Shown: piece by piece, positions 28,912-37,059 of the stretch
Layout of the letters: each line of letters starts with the position of its first letter
Position numbering within the stretch: the stretch's first letter is position 1
From: an uncultured Ectothiorhodospiraceae bacterium
GTDB taxonomy: Bacteria > Pseudomonadota > Gammaproteobacteria > UBA9214
Assembly (NCBI GenBank): GCA_947258515.1
Contig: CAMYIO010000004.1
Coordinates: forward strand, 1 to 54,391
Direction: 5' to 3'
DNA: 54,391 nt
Notes under the pieces: generated by a model
What the model saw: the letters and a program-made list of their open reading frames with translations, nothing else
Database searches by the model: none
Told to the model about the DNA's origin: nothing
Translations under genes and position numbers: made by a program

Positions 28912-29670
28912 ATGGTAACCCTGAAAGCACTGCTTGATTATACAAACCGCCTGTTGTCCATCGACAGCTTCGCGGATTACTGCCCCAATGGTTTGCAGGT
29001 TGAGGGTAGAGTAAAAGTCACCCGCCTGGTCAGTGGCGTCACGGCCAGTATGGAATTGATCGAGGCGGCCATTGATGCACGGGCCGATGCCATCGTGGTG
29101 CACCACGGTTATTTCTGGAAAGGCGAGGATGCCTGTGTGACCGGCATGAAGCGCGCCCGCCTGCAGCGGTTGCTGGGAACCGATACCAGTCTGCTGGCCT
29201 ATCATCTGCCTCTGGACGCGCACCCGGAACTCGGCAATAACGCACAGCTGGCAGAGCAGCTGGGGTTTCAACGCCAGGGAACTTTCGGCAACGACGCGGG
29301 CCTGTCACTGGCACAGTACGGCAGTTTGCCGCAACCCCTGACTGCAGCGGCGCTCTGCGGGCTGATCGATGAGCGTCTTGGGCGGATGCCGCTGCATGTG
29401 CCTGGCCGTCAATCGTCGATTCAAACCGTGGGCTGGTGCACGGGGGCGGCGCAGTCCTATATTGATGCCGCGGTAGAGCAGGGGCTGGATGCCTTCATCA
29501 GCGGTGAGATTTCGGAACAAACGGTGCATGTCGCTCGCGAGTGCGGTATTCATTATTTTGCCGCCGGTCATCATGCGACCGAGCGTTACGGGGTCAGGGC
29601 GCTGGGAGAGCACCTCGCCGGGCAGTTTGATATCGAACACCGCTTCATTGACATCGATAACCCGGTCTGA
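28912..29670 (+). CDS. NIF3-family protein (YbgI / Nif3-like dinuclear metal centre)
   Basis: A 252-residue protein of the Nif3/DUF34 family. Metal-ligand segments are [16 protein letters not shown] near residue 65 and the C-terminal [20 protein letters not shown]. The start ATG 28912 is chosen because AGGA lies nine bases upstream and the family begins [15 protein letters not shown]; the track start is 11 codons earlier. Members are often annotated GTP cyclohydrolase 1 type 2, but the physiological reaction is unsettled. It diverges from the degS-like gene. Confidence 0.9.
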   Translation: MVTLKALLDYTNRLLSIDSFADYCPNGLQVEGRVKVTRLVSGVTASMELIEAAIDARADAIVVHHGYFWKGEDACVTGMKRARLQRLLGTDTSLLAYHLPLDAHPELGNNAQLAEQLGFQRQGTFGNDAGLSLAQYGSLPQPLTAAALCGLIDERLGRMPLHVPGRQSSIQTVGWCTGAAQSYIDAAVEQGLDAFISGEISEQTVHVARECGIHYFAAGHHATERYGVRALGEHLAGQFDIEHRFIDIDNPV

Positions 29671-29884
29671 TGTCGCCATGCATACAATCAGTGCAATCAG
29701 GCAGCGCTTTTTCCCTTTCACCCCTTGACCTAGTCGGGTTGTTAGACCATCCTATGCGGTTCTTGTGGTGCGCATGAATTAAATCAGAATATTCCGAAAT
29801 AGTTAAGCTGCTTTCGAGCGCTGAGGTCGTCGGGATGTTGCGCATAACTAGCTGATTTCGTTATTATAATCTGGAGATTGCCAT

Positions 29885-30478
29885 ATGAGTGGCGATAACA
29901 CCAATACAGGCAGACGCCGGTTTTTGACGGCCGCGACCACGGTCGTTGGCGCGGTCGGAGTCGGTTTCGCGCTGGTTCCCTTTGTTTCTTCCATGCAACC
30001 CAGTGCGAAAGCACGCGCCGCCGGTGCACCGGTTCGCGCTGATATCAGCAAACTGATGCCGGGGCAGATGATCCGGGTGAAGTGGCGCGGCAAACCCGTG
30101 TGGCTGGTGAAACGTACCGATGAAATGCTGGAAACACTGACCACGCTGGTTCCCGAATTGCGTGATCCGGATTCGGTCGAACCGATGCAGCCGGACTATG
30201 CACAGAACGAGTACCGTTCCATCAGGCCGGAAATTCTGGTGACGGTCGGTATCTGCACTCACCTGGGTTGCTCGCCGACCTACCGGCCGGATGTAGGCGC
30301 TGCCGATCTCGGCGCGGACTGGCTGGGGGGCTTCTTCTGTCCCTGCCACGGTTCGACATTTGATCTGGCCGGCCGTGTCTACAAGGGTGTACCGGCACCA
30401 CTGAATCTCGAAATTCCACCGCATCGCTACCTGAGCGACAACGAGCTGGTGATCGGTGAAGACGGGGGGGTCGCATAA
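29885..30478 (+). CDS. petA: Ubiquinol-cytochrome c reductase Rieske iron-sulfur subunit
   Basis: A 197-residue Rieske protein of the bc1 complex. A twin-arginine-type signal anchor (TGRRRFLTAATTVVGAVGVGFALVPF) precedes the [2Fe-2S] domain with box 1 CTHLGC and box 2 CPCHGSTFD. A TATAAT sits 14 bp before the start, but no good -35 is seen at normal spacing. It leads the petABC-sspAB run and its TAA/ATG boundary with petB is immediate. Confidence 0.97.
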   Translation: MSGDNTNTGRRRFLTAATTVVGAVGVGFALVPFVSSMQPSAKARAAGAPVRADISKLMPGQMIRVKWRGKPVWLVKRTDEMLETLTTLVPELRDPDSVEPMQPDYAQNEYRSIRPEILVTVGICTHLGCSPTYRPDVGAADLGADWLGGFFCPCHGSTFDLAGRVYKGVPAPLNLEIPPHRYLSDNELVIGEDGGVA

Positions 30479-31735
30479 TGGGCGAAAAATGGAACAGGGG
30501 TTTACTGGGCTGGATCGATGCACGCTTCCCGCTCAGCAAGATGTGGTACGAGCACCTCGCCGAGTACTACGCACCCAAGAACTTTAACTTCTGGTACTAC
30601 TTCGGCTCTCTGGCGCTGATGGTGCTGGTGCTGCAGATTGTCACCGGTGTCTGGCTGACCATGAACTACAAGCCGGATGCCACACTGGCCTTCAATTCTG
30701 TCGAATACATCATGCGCGATGTGAACTGGGGCTGGTTGATTCGCTACATGCATTCGACGGGGCTGGTTGATTCGCTACATGCATTCGACCGGTGCGTCGA
30801 TGTTTTTCATCGTCGTCTATCTGCACATGTTCCGCGGCCTTATTTACGGTTCCTTCAAGAAACCACGGGAACTGATCTGGATCTTCGGCATGATTATCTA
30901 CGTGTGCCTGATGGCCGAGGCCTTCATGGGTTATCTGCTACCCTGGGGCCAGATGTCCTACTGGGGCGCGCAGGTGATCATTTCCCTGTTCGGTGCCATC
31001 CCGGGTATTGGCGATTCACTGGCACTGTGGATTCGCGGCGACTTCGTCATTGCTGACGCTACCCTGAACCGCTTCTTCGCCTTCCATGTGATTGCCGTGC
31101 CGATCGTGCTGCTGGCACTGGTGGTCCTGCACATCCTGGCACTGCACGAGGTGGGTTCCAATAACCCGGACGGTGTCGAGATCAAGAAGCACAAGGACGA
31201 TAACGGCATCCCTCTGGATGGTATCCCGTTCCACCCGTACTACACGGTGAAGGACATCGTCGGTGTGGCCGTATTCCTGATTATCTTTTCCGTGATTGTG
31301 TTCTTCATGCCCGAGATGGGCGGCTGGTTCCTGGAACGCGATAACTTTATCCCGGCAGACCCGTTGAAGACGCCGGAGCATATTGTGCCGTTATGGTACT
31401 TCACGCCGTTCTACGCCATCCTGCGGGCGGTCCCCGACAAGTTCCTCGGCGTGGTTGCCATGGGCGGCGCCATCTTTGTGCTGTTCCTGCTGCCGTGGCT
31501 GGATCGCAGTCCGGTGAAGTCAATTCGTTACCGCGGCGTGATCTACAAGATTGCGATCGCCGTGTTTGTCATCAGCTTTGTTGCACTCGGGTATCTCGGT
31601 ACCCAGCCGGCAACCGAGATAATGACCTGGTTCGCGCGTGTTTTCAGTCTGTTGTACTTCGGGTTCTTTGTCGCGTTGCTGATTATCCCCAAGTTTGAAA
31701 AGACCAAGCCGGTACCGGACAGGGTGACGTCATGA
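30478..31735 (+). pseudogene. petB: Cytochrome b of the bc1 complex, frameshifted by a 31-bp tandem duplication
   Basis: Two overlapping ORFs, 30478-31056 (frame of the start) and 30767-31735, are the N- and C-terminal parts of one cytochrome b. They join at RYMHSTGAS..., where the DNA GGGGCTGGTTGATTCGCTAC... (31 bp) occurs twice in perfect tandem. Removing one copy restores a single 408-residue protein of normal bc1 cytochrome b length, reading GWLIRYMHSTGASMFFIVVYLHMFRG. Haem-ligand histidines lie in that segment and in FFAFHVIAVP...LVVLHILALH. As it stands, translation ends at residue 192. Either the cell lacks a working bc1 complex or the duplication is a sequencing/assembly artefact; the neighbours look intact and conserved, which favours the latter or a very recent event. 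Confidence 0.93.
30728..30789. repeat. Perfect 31-bp tandem duplication inside petB
   Basis: The unit 30728-30758 is repeated without a mismatch at 30759-30789. Its length is not a multiple of three, so it shifts the petB frame by one. Confidence 0.97.
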
Positions 31736-32469
31736 AAAAGTATCTAGTCATTGCTTTACTGGCACTGGCGCCTGCCTGGGTATTGGCTGCAGGTGGCAGT
31801 GTGCCTCTTGACAAGGCAAATATCGATCCGACCAACAAGCAGTCATTGCAGCGCGGTGCACGTATCTTTGTTAACTACTGCCTGAGCTGTCACTCGGCAG
31901 CGCTGATGCGCTACGAGCGCATGGGCACTGATCTCGGTATTGACGAGAAGCTGGTCAGTGAAAACCTGATGTTTACCGGCGGCAAGGTGGGTGAACTGAT
32001 GAAGGTTGCCACCGCGGCTGATGATGCCAAGGAATGGTTTGGTATAGTGCCGCCGGACATGAGCGTAATCGCGCGCGCGCGCGGTGTTGACTGGCTGTAT
32101 ACCTACATGCGCAGTTTCTATCGGGATGACTCGCGTCATATCGGTGTCAATAACCTGGTATTCCCGGATGTTGGAATGCCGAACGTGCTGTGGGAATTGC
32201 AGGGCATACAGGAGCCTGTCATCACCACGGTCAAGGGTCATGACGGTACCGAACACAAGGTTGTGAAACTGGAGCTGTCAGATCCCGGCTTGCAGACACC
32301 CAGGGAATTTGACCGCACCGTGCGTGACCTCGTGAACTTTCTAGACTACATGGGCGAACCGGCCAAATATGATCGCCGTCAACTCGGCACCCGGGTTATT
32401 CTTTTTCTGCTGGTGTTCCTTGTGCTGGCGTACTTGCTGAAGCGGAACTACTGGAAAGACATACACTGA
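31732..32469 (+). CDS. petC: Cytochrome c1 of the bc1 complex
   Basis: A 245-residue c1 subunit with a signal peptide (LVIALLALAPAWVLAAGG), the haem-binding NYCLSCHSAALMRYERMG, downstream WFGIVPPDMSVIARARG, MPNVLWELQG, and a C-terminal membrane helix (VILFLLVFLVLAYLL). It receives electrons from the Rieske protein. The start overlaps the petB stop by four bases, so it would be coupled to petB translation, which the frameshift would disturb. Confidence 0.96.
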   Translation: MKKYLVIALLALAPAWVLAAGGSVPLDKANIDPTNKQSLQRGARIFVNYCLSCHSAALMRYERMGTDLGIDEKLVSENLMFTGGKVGELMKVATAADDAKEWFGIVPPDMSVIARARGVDWLYTYMRSFYRDDSRHIGVNNLVFPDVGMPNVLWELQGIQEPVITTVKGHDGTEHKVVKLELSDPGLQTPREFDRTVRDLVNFLDYMGEPAKYDRRQLGTRVILFLLVFLVLAYLLKRNYWKDIH

Positions 32470-32518
32470 GCCCGGCTGCCCTGGTAATCGGACATGTTAA
32501 CCTCGAGGAATGCCTGAT

Positions 32519-33145
32519 ATGGCCCTGGTAGCCAACCGCCGATCTGTAATGAATTTATTTTCTTCAACAACCTGTCCCCAAAGCCATCGTGTGCGCATGG
32601 TGCTGGCAGAGAAAGGCATAACGGTCGAGATTATCGATGTTGACAACGGCCAGAAGCAGGAGGATTTGATTGACCTGAATCCTTACAACACGGTACCCAC
32701 GCTGGTTGATCGTGAACTGGTTCTCTATGATCCGCACACTATCGTCGAATATCTTGATGAGCGCTTTCCGCACCCGCCGTTGATGCCGGTTGATCCGGTG
32801 TCACGCGCACGCACGCGGCTGGCGCTGTTCCGTATCGAACATGACTGGTATGAACTGGTGCCGGCGCTTGAGTCCAAGGGCGAGAAAACCGTCAGCAAGG
32901 CACGCAAAACCCTGCGCGACAGCCTCACCTCGAGTGCCGAGGTGTTTGCCGCCAAGCCGTATTTCCTCAGTGATGAATTCTCTCTGGTTGATGCCAGTAT
33001 TGCTCCCATACTGTGGCGTCTGATGCGCTACCGTATCGATTTACCGCGCCAGGCTAAACCGGTGATGGATTATGCGGAACGCATGTTCAACCGTGAGTCA
33101 TTTCAGGCGAGCCTCACAGAGGCTGAACGTGAAATGAGGGAATGA
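32519..33145 (+). CDS. sspA: Stringent starvation protein A (GST-fold)
   Basis: RNA-polymerase-associated protein that aids stationary-phase and acid-stress gene expression. The thioredoxin-like N-domain reads NRRSVMNLFSSTTCPQSHRVRMVLAEKG, with YNTVPTLVDRELVLYDPHTIVEYLDERFPHPPL, then a helical GST C-domain. ATG 32519 is chosen since GAGGAA lies about eight bases upstream and SspA normally starts MA-x-xANRRSVM; the track ATG is three codons earlier. The bc1-sspA-sspB order is common in gammaproteobacteria. Confidence 0.95.
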   Translation: MALVANRRSVMNLFSSTTCPQSHRVRMVLAEKGITVEIIDVDNGQKQEDLIDLNPYNTVPTLVDRELVLYDPHTIVEYLDERFPHPPLMPVDPVSRARTRLALFRIEHDWYELVPALESKGEKTVSKARKTLRDSLTSSAEVFAAKPYFLSDEFSLVDASIAPILWRLMRYRIDLPRQAKPVMDYAERMFNRESFQASLTEAEREMRE

Positions 33146-33233
33146 CCGGCCAGCTGGCTAATTCTGCGATTCAGGTCACCGCCGCTACGGCACAGTTGAT
33201 CACAGCGGCACAATCCGGGTATCTTCCTTTGGT

Positions 33234-33611
33234 ATGACACGCAGTCGTCCCTATCTGGTCCGTGCAATCCATGAATGGATCCTGGATAACGAAATGACAC
33301 CACACCTGCTGGTGGACATTGAGGGTGACGGTGTGGAAGTGCCTGCACAGCAGGGCCAGAATGGAAAAATCGTTCTGAATATCAGCCCCCAGGCCGTTGA
33401 AGGCCTGATGCTGGGTAATGATGCGATCGGCTTTCGTGCCCGTTTCGGCGGTATTTCAACCGATGTCTATGTGCCGGTAGATGCCGTGCTGGCAATTTAT
33501 GCGAAGGAAAATGGCCGCGGCATGGTCTTTAACGATGATGATAACGAGCCTGAACCCGATAGTTTCGGATCACGGCCGGGGAAACGCCCCGAGCTGAAGA
33601 TCGTCAAGTAG
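33234..33611 (+). CDS. sspB: ClpXP specificity-enhancing factor SspB
   Basis: Adaptor that delivers ssrA-tagged proteins to ClpXP. The 125-residue protein has the substrate-binding domain (RPYLVRAIHEWILDNEMTPHLLVD, IVLNISPQAVEGLMLGNDAIGFRARFGG) and a flexible acidic linker. It ends in the ClpX-binding tail RPELKIVK, close to the E. coli version. The start is 88 bp after sspA. Confidence 0.96.
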   Translation: MTRSRPYLVRAIHEWILDNEMTPHLLVDIEGDGVEVPAQQGQNGKIVLNISPQAVEGLMLGNDAIGFRARFGGISTDVYVPVDAVLAIYAKENGRGMVFNDDDNEPEPDSFGSRPGKRPELKIVK

Positions 33612-33618
33612 GCAAACG

Positions 33619-35109
33619 TTATTGCGCTGACATATTCTGGCGCAGCGCTTCCAGCCGTAACTGCGCCGCCGTTACCCCGTGTCCTGTCAGATAGCTTTCA
33701 ACTGGATCAAGCAGTTCGGCCGGCACGCAGGCATAAAAATCAAGTTCGTCGACATCATCCAGGTCAGCCATGATTCGTGGCAACAGCGACTCGACAGAGT
33801 CGCTTGCCGTTGCCTCGAATGTGGTACATCTGAAATTATCCAGCGCATCTACCCAGGAACGACACAGGTTACCGAGGTAGAGGCTGTTGCCTGCTGTGGA
33901 AATCCGGTAGAGGTAAATATTCTCGGCGCTATCCAGTGCCATGGCGTGTTCAATCAGGCTCTTGACAGGGCCAAAGCCGGTATCAACGGCAATAAATACC
34001 AGTGAGCGGGGCGAGTCCTCATTAAGGGTGAAATCGCCCTGTGGTCCCTCGATACAGAGACGGGCCGTTGACTTTTCGGGGTCGAGCAGTGCCTCAACAA
34101 ACGGATTGCCGGCAACCACCGGAATGTGAAATTGCAGGTTCATGTCGTCACAGGGGCAACTGGCAATGGAGCAGTCCTGGGGAGGCAGGTCATCCAGCTG
34201 CAATGACAGATACTGGCCGGCAAGAAAACGCAGGCGGTTGGTACGGGGTGTTTTGGCATGCAGGACGAGCACCTGGTCATTGGGACGTTCCATCTTTTTA
34301 ACCCGGACCTCTATTTTCTGCCGCTGGATGTCGTGTGAATCAAACGCTTCTTCGGCCTCCAGGACGATGTCGGTGACGGCCGTGTTGCAGCAGGCGAGGA
34401 TATAACCCAGGCCTTTCTCGGTTTCCGACAGGACGAAGTCATGTGGCGCTACCAGCTTTACCTGGCCGGAGACAACCTTGGCCTTGCATTTGCCGCAATT
34501 GCCGTTGCTGCAGCCGTAGTCGAGTGCCAGCCCGCTGCGCAGCCCCGCTTCCAGAATGGAATCGGAGCCCTCAATCAGGAATTCATGCCCGCTGGGCAGG
34601 ATGCGTACCTGGGCTGCCATAACGCGTAAAAAGGCCTCTTTGGCGATGATCTCGGTGTCATCATCGGACGCCTCGACCGCTGCCAGCGTCTGATTAAACC
34701 ATGCCTGTAGTGTACTAAATGCTGTGTCCCGCGTCTGTCCCGCGTCCGCCGCAAGTTCCTCGAACTTCAGTTTCAGCATGTCGATCAATTCGGCATGGCG
34801 GCGTGCCTTTTGCCGGGTCTGTGCCAGTTCCTGACTCAATACCAGGATGCGCGCGGCCAGGGTGTTGCTGTCGGGTGTATCTTCATCGGGGCGTATGACT
34901 TTATTGACCGCCTGTTCCATGATTTGTTCGACGCGCTCGAGCATGGTGGTGTCTTCTATCCGGGTCTGCGGGTAGGCGTGCAACAGGTCGGATAACAGCA
35001 GTTCTCCTTCAAAGGTCCGCAATTCACCCTGCTGAATTTTGCTCTGCAATGCACCCCGTTTGACACCGACCAGACGTGCGGCTCTTGAAAGTGTGATCAG
35101 GCGTGGCAT
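33619..35109 (-). CDS. HTH / coiled-coil / [2Fe-2S] ferredoxin / FNR-type reductase fusion protein
   Basis: A 496-residue protein with an odd order of parts. Residues 1-45 resemble a MerR/excisionase-type helix-turn-helix ([27 protein letters not shown]). Residues about 55-125 are charged and helical, a likely coiled coil. Residues 165-250 are a plant-type [2Fe-2S] domain with ligands in [11 protein letters not shown] (Cys200, 205, 208) and a fourth in LACCN (240). Residues 265-490 are an FAD/NAD(P) reductase-like module, with [13 protein letters not shown] in the nucleotide half. The FAD motif, usually RxYS, reads DCSIAS, so the stacking Tyr and the Arg are replaced. The tail fits electron transfer; the head fits DNA or membrane-partner binding. 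Redox-sensing regulation is inferred. It diverges from a macrodomain gene. Confidence 0.75.
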   Translation of the reverse strand: MPRLITLSRAARLVGVKRGALQSKIQQGELRTFEGELLLSDLLHAYPQTRIEDTTMLERVEQIMEQAVNKVIRPDEDTPDSNTLAARILVLSQELAQTRQKARRHAELIDMLKLKFEELAADAGQTRDTAFSTLQAWFNQTLAAVEASDDDTEIIAKEAFLRVMAAQVRILPSGHEFLIEGSDSILEAGLRSGLALDYGCSNGNCGKCKAKVVSGQVKLVAPHDFVLSETEKGLGYILACCNTAVTDIVLEAEEAFDSHDIQRQKIEVRVKKMERPNDQVLVLHAKTPRTNRLRFLAGQYLSLQLDDLPPQDCSIASCPCDDMNLQFHIPVVAGNPFVEALLDPEKSTARLCIEGPQGDFTLNEDSPRSLVFIAVDTGFGPVKSLIEHAMALDSAENIYLYRISTAGNSLYLGNLCRSWVDALDNFRCTTFEATASDSVESLLPRIMADLDDVDELDFYACVPAELLDPVESYLTGHGVTAAQLRLEALRQNMSAQ

Positions 35110-35198
35110 GTTCCCCCCTTTATATTCGCCGGTATCCCTTACAGTTACTCTACCATAGCTTTTTCGAAAAAGGCCGCAGGGCTATACTGACCCCAGCC

Positions 35199-35705
35199 AT
35201 GATTGAAATTGTTTGCGCAGATATTACAACACTCGAAGTGGACGCGATTGTCAATGCAGCGAATACATCGTTGCTCGGCGGTGGCGGCGTGGACGGTGCC
35301 ATCCATGCCGCCGCCGGTCCGGTGTTGCTCGATTATTGCCGGACCCTGGATGGCTGTCGTAGCGGTGAAGCAAAACTGACCCCGGGATTTGACCTGCCGG
35401 CGCGCCGTATCATTCACACTGTCGGGCCTGTATGGAAAGGCGGCGGGCACTACGAGGCGCCCTTGCTAACCGCGTGTTACCGGAACAGTTTTGAAGTGGC
35501 GCTGCACTACGGTGTGCGTTCGATCGCCTTTCCGGCGATCAGTAGCGGTGTCTATGGCTACCCCAAAGAGCAGTCAGCCGAAATTGCCCTGTCCGTCATG
35601 CTGGAATATGAAGACCGCTTCGAGCGGATTATAGCGTGCTGTTTCAGTGACCGTGATGCCGGGTTGTACCGATCAGTGTTGAAGTCATTACGTGTGACGC
35701 AATAG
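35199..35705 (+). CDS. Macrodomain protein (MacroD/YmdB type ADP-ribose hydrolase)
   Basis: A 168-residue macrodomain that binds ADP-ribose; related proteins deacetylate O-acetyl-ADP-ribose and remove mono-ADP-ribose from proteins. The signature [25 protein letters not shown] is complete, and [21 protein letters not shown] forms the second ligand loop. The track ORF starts at 35103, but ATG 35199 ([22 protein letters not shown]) is the family start. TATACT is visible about 20 bp upstream as a weak -10. REP repeats follow. Confidence 0.92.
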   Translation: MIEIVCADITTLEVDAIVNAANTSLLGGGGVDGAIHAAAGPVLLDYCRTLDGCRSGEAKLTPGFDLPARRIIHTVGPVWKGGGHYEAPLLTACYRNSFEVALHYGVRSIAFPAISSGVYGYPKEQSAEIALSVMLEYEDRFERIIACCFSDRDAGLYRSVLKSLRVTQ

Positions 35706-35712
35706 AAAAACC

Positions 35713-35814
35713 TTCGCGCATGCGATGCGCTCCTACGGTTGAATAACAGCTCGCAGGAGCGCATCGCATGCGCGATAATGACTCGCAGGAGCGCATCGCA
35801 TGCGCGATTATGAC
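35713..35814. repeat. REP cluster, locus 3, with a 32-bp tandem repeat
   Basis: One inverted copy (TTCGCGCATGCGATGCGCTCCTAC) is followed by two direct copies of a 32-bp unit (TCGCAGGAGCGCATCGCATG...), at 35751-35782 and 35783-35814, differing at one base. The inner palindrome GCATGCGAT-like variant differs from the other loci (GCTTCGCAAGC or GGATGCGATCC), so stems changed while the GGAGCG head was kept. It lies between convergent genes. Confidence 0.87.
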
Positions 35815-36032
35815 TGATTGCAGTTCACCGGCATGCCGTCATTGAGCCAGGCGGACCACTGCGCATGAATGGAGACATCCACCCCGGCGTCACCGGCCCG
35901 GGACTGCAGGTAGCGCTGCAGGTCCTGCAGCAAGGCCGAGTCCATCAACTCAAAGTCCTGTTGCAACTGACCGTGCAAGGTACGGTAGATGCGCTTCAGG
36001 TCGCCCAGTTCATACTGGTCAATCGCGTTCAC
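35808..36032 (-). CDS. Small conserved-looking hypothetical protein
   Basis: A 74-residue, mostly helical, acidic protein (MNAIDQYELGDLKRIYRTLHGQLQQDFELMDSALLQDLQRYLQ) with no signal peptide and no motif I recognise. Its ATG overlaps the stop of the upstream M23 peptidase gene by four bases (ATGA), good evidence that it is translated with it. Its stop lies in the REP cluster. The function is unknown; an accessory role to the peptidase is only a guess. Confidence 0.6.
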   Translation of the reverse strand: MNAIDQYELGDLKRIYRTLHGQLQQDFELMDSALLQDLQRYLQSRAGDAGVDVSIHAQWSAWLNDGMPVNCNQS

Positions 36033-36883
36033 GGTGTCGTCTCTGCTGACAGGGTTGGGCTGTGCGCTTCTTCGGGTAGCAGCAATAGCGGATCAATGCG
36101 TGCGTCGTTGAGGCTGACCCCCCAGTGCAAATGCGGGCCGGTGACACGCCCGGTCATGCCGACTTCACCGAGGATGTCGCCACTGTTCAGTGTCTGCCCG
36201 GGAGTGACATCAATCTTGCTCATATGGCAATACATGGTAACCAGTCCCTGGCCGTGGTCGAGCAGCACGGTATTGCCATTAAAAAAGAAATCTCCGGTGT
36301 CGAGTACAGTCCCGGGCGCCGGGGCGCGAATCGGGGTGCCTTCCGCGGCGGCAATGTCCAGTCCACTGTGCGGGTTACGTGCCTGTTCGTTGAAAAAGCG
36401 CCGCAGGCCGAACGGGCTGCTGGTCGGGCCCTCGACCGGTTTCCGGAAGGTGACGACAACGTCCTCCTGCGCGGACCAGTGTCTCAAGGCTGTCTTGATC
36501 TGTTGCGACTCGCGTGTGATGCGCTCCATGTCGCGCTTCTCCGGGTTCACCTTGCGCTTGTCGGTGATGGTGATGTGCTGTTCTTCATAGGCCTTGTCTT
36601 CAACCTGGAAGCCTATGCTCTGCATCTGGCCCTGGCGGTTTTTTACCTTGAGATAGTGCCTGCCGGTTTCGGTGGCCAGTGGCAGGCCGATAACCGCGAG
36701 GGTGTTGCCATCATTGCGCGTGACCAGGACCTTGCGGTCACGATAACGTGCCGTGGCAGGGTCGGCATCGGCGGGCAGGGTGATGACCGCAATACCGCCG
36801 GGCACCGGGGTGCTGTCGAGCGTCAGCGCGTGGCTGGCGTGGCTGATAAATACAAGGGAGAGTAACAGGGTAATACGTAACAT
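36029..36883 (-). CDS. M23-family (LytM) periplasmic metallopeptidase
   Basis: A 284-residue exported protein. Signal peptide LRITLLLSLVFISHASHA, an N-terminal beta domain, then a LytM/peptidase M23 domain (about 165-270) with GLDIAAAEGTPIRAPAPG and GPHLHWGVS holding Zn ligands. ATG 36883 is preferred over the TTG five codons upstream because AAGG lies eight to nine bases before it. SSPFGLRRFFNEQARNPHSGLDIA carries the first His and the Asp. Likely peptidoglycan DD-endopeptidase or cell-wall remodelling factor; substrate is inferred from the family. Confidence 0.9.
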   Translation of the reverse strand: MLRITLLLSLVFISHASHALTLDSTPVPGGIAVITLPADADPATARYRDRKVLVTRNDGNTLAVIGLPLATETGRHYLKVKNRQGQMQSIGFQVEDKAYEEQHITITDKRKVNPEKRDMERITRESQQIKTALRHWSAQEDVVVTFRKPVEGPTSSPFGLRRFFNEQARNPHSGLDIAAAEGTPIRAPAPGTVLDTGDFFFNGNTVLLDHGQGLVTMYCHMSKIDVTPGQTLNSGDILGEVGMTGRVTGPHLHWGVSLNDARIDPLLLLPEEAHSPTLSAETTP

Positions 36884-36925
36884 AAGCGCGCCTTTCAAAA
36901 TTCCAGTGAGTGGTAAACCTGAGCC

Positions 36926-36944
36926 CCTCTCCCTTCGGGAGAGG
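36926..36944. repeat. CCTCTCCC hairpin repeat, copy 1
   Basis: Perfect inverted repeat of eight bases with a TTC loop (CCTCTCCCTTCGGGAGAGG), followed by GGGGTGAGGGG. Related hairpins occur at 40003 and 49932. Found in the gap between the xseA and M23 genes. Confidence 0.75.
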
Positions 36945-37059
36945 ACCGGGGTGAGGGGCCAGGATCAGAAAGCTGTTCGGTATTATATCTCCTCATTCTG
37001 GCCTTTTCGGCAATTGCTTCTTTTATCGCCTGCAGCGCCTGCTTTTGCTGCCCTGCCGT

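Noticed and set aside
30478-31735. Programmed frameshift in petB
   Set aside because: The cause is a perfect 31-bp duplication, not a slippery site with a downstream structure; correct joining needs removal of DNA.
35751-35814. CRISPR-like repeats
   Set aside because: Only two direct 32-bp units with no spacers, and they match the REP family; no cas genes are present.
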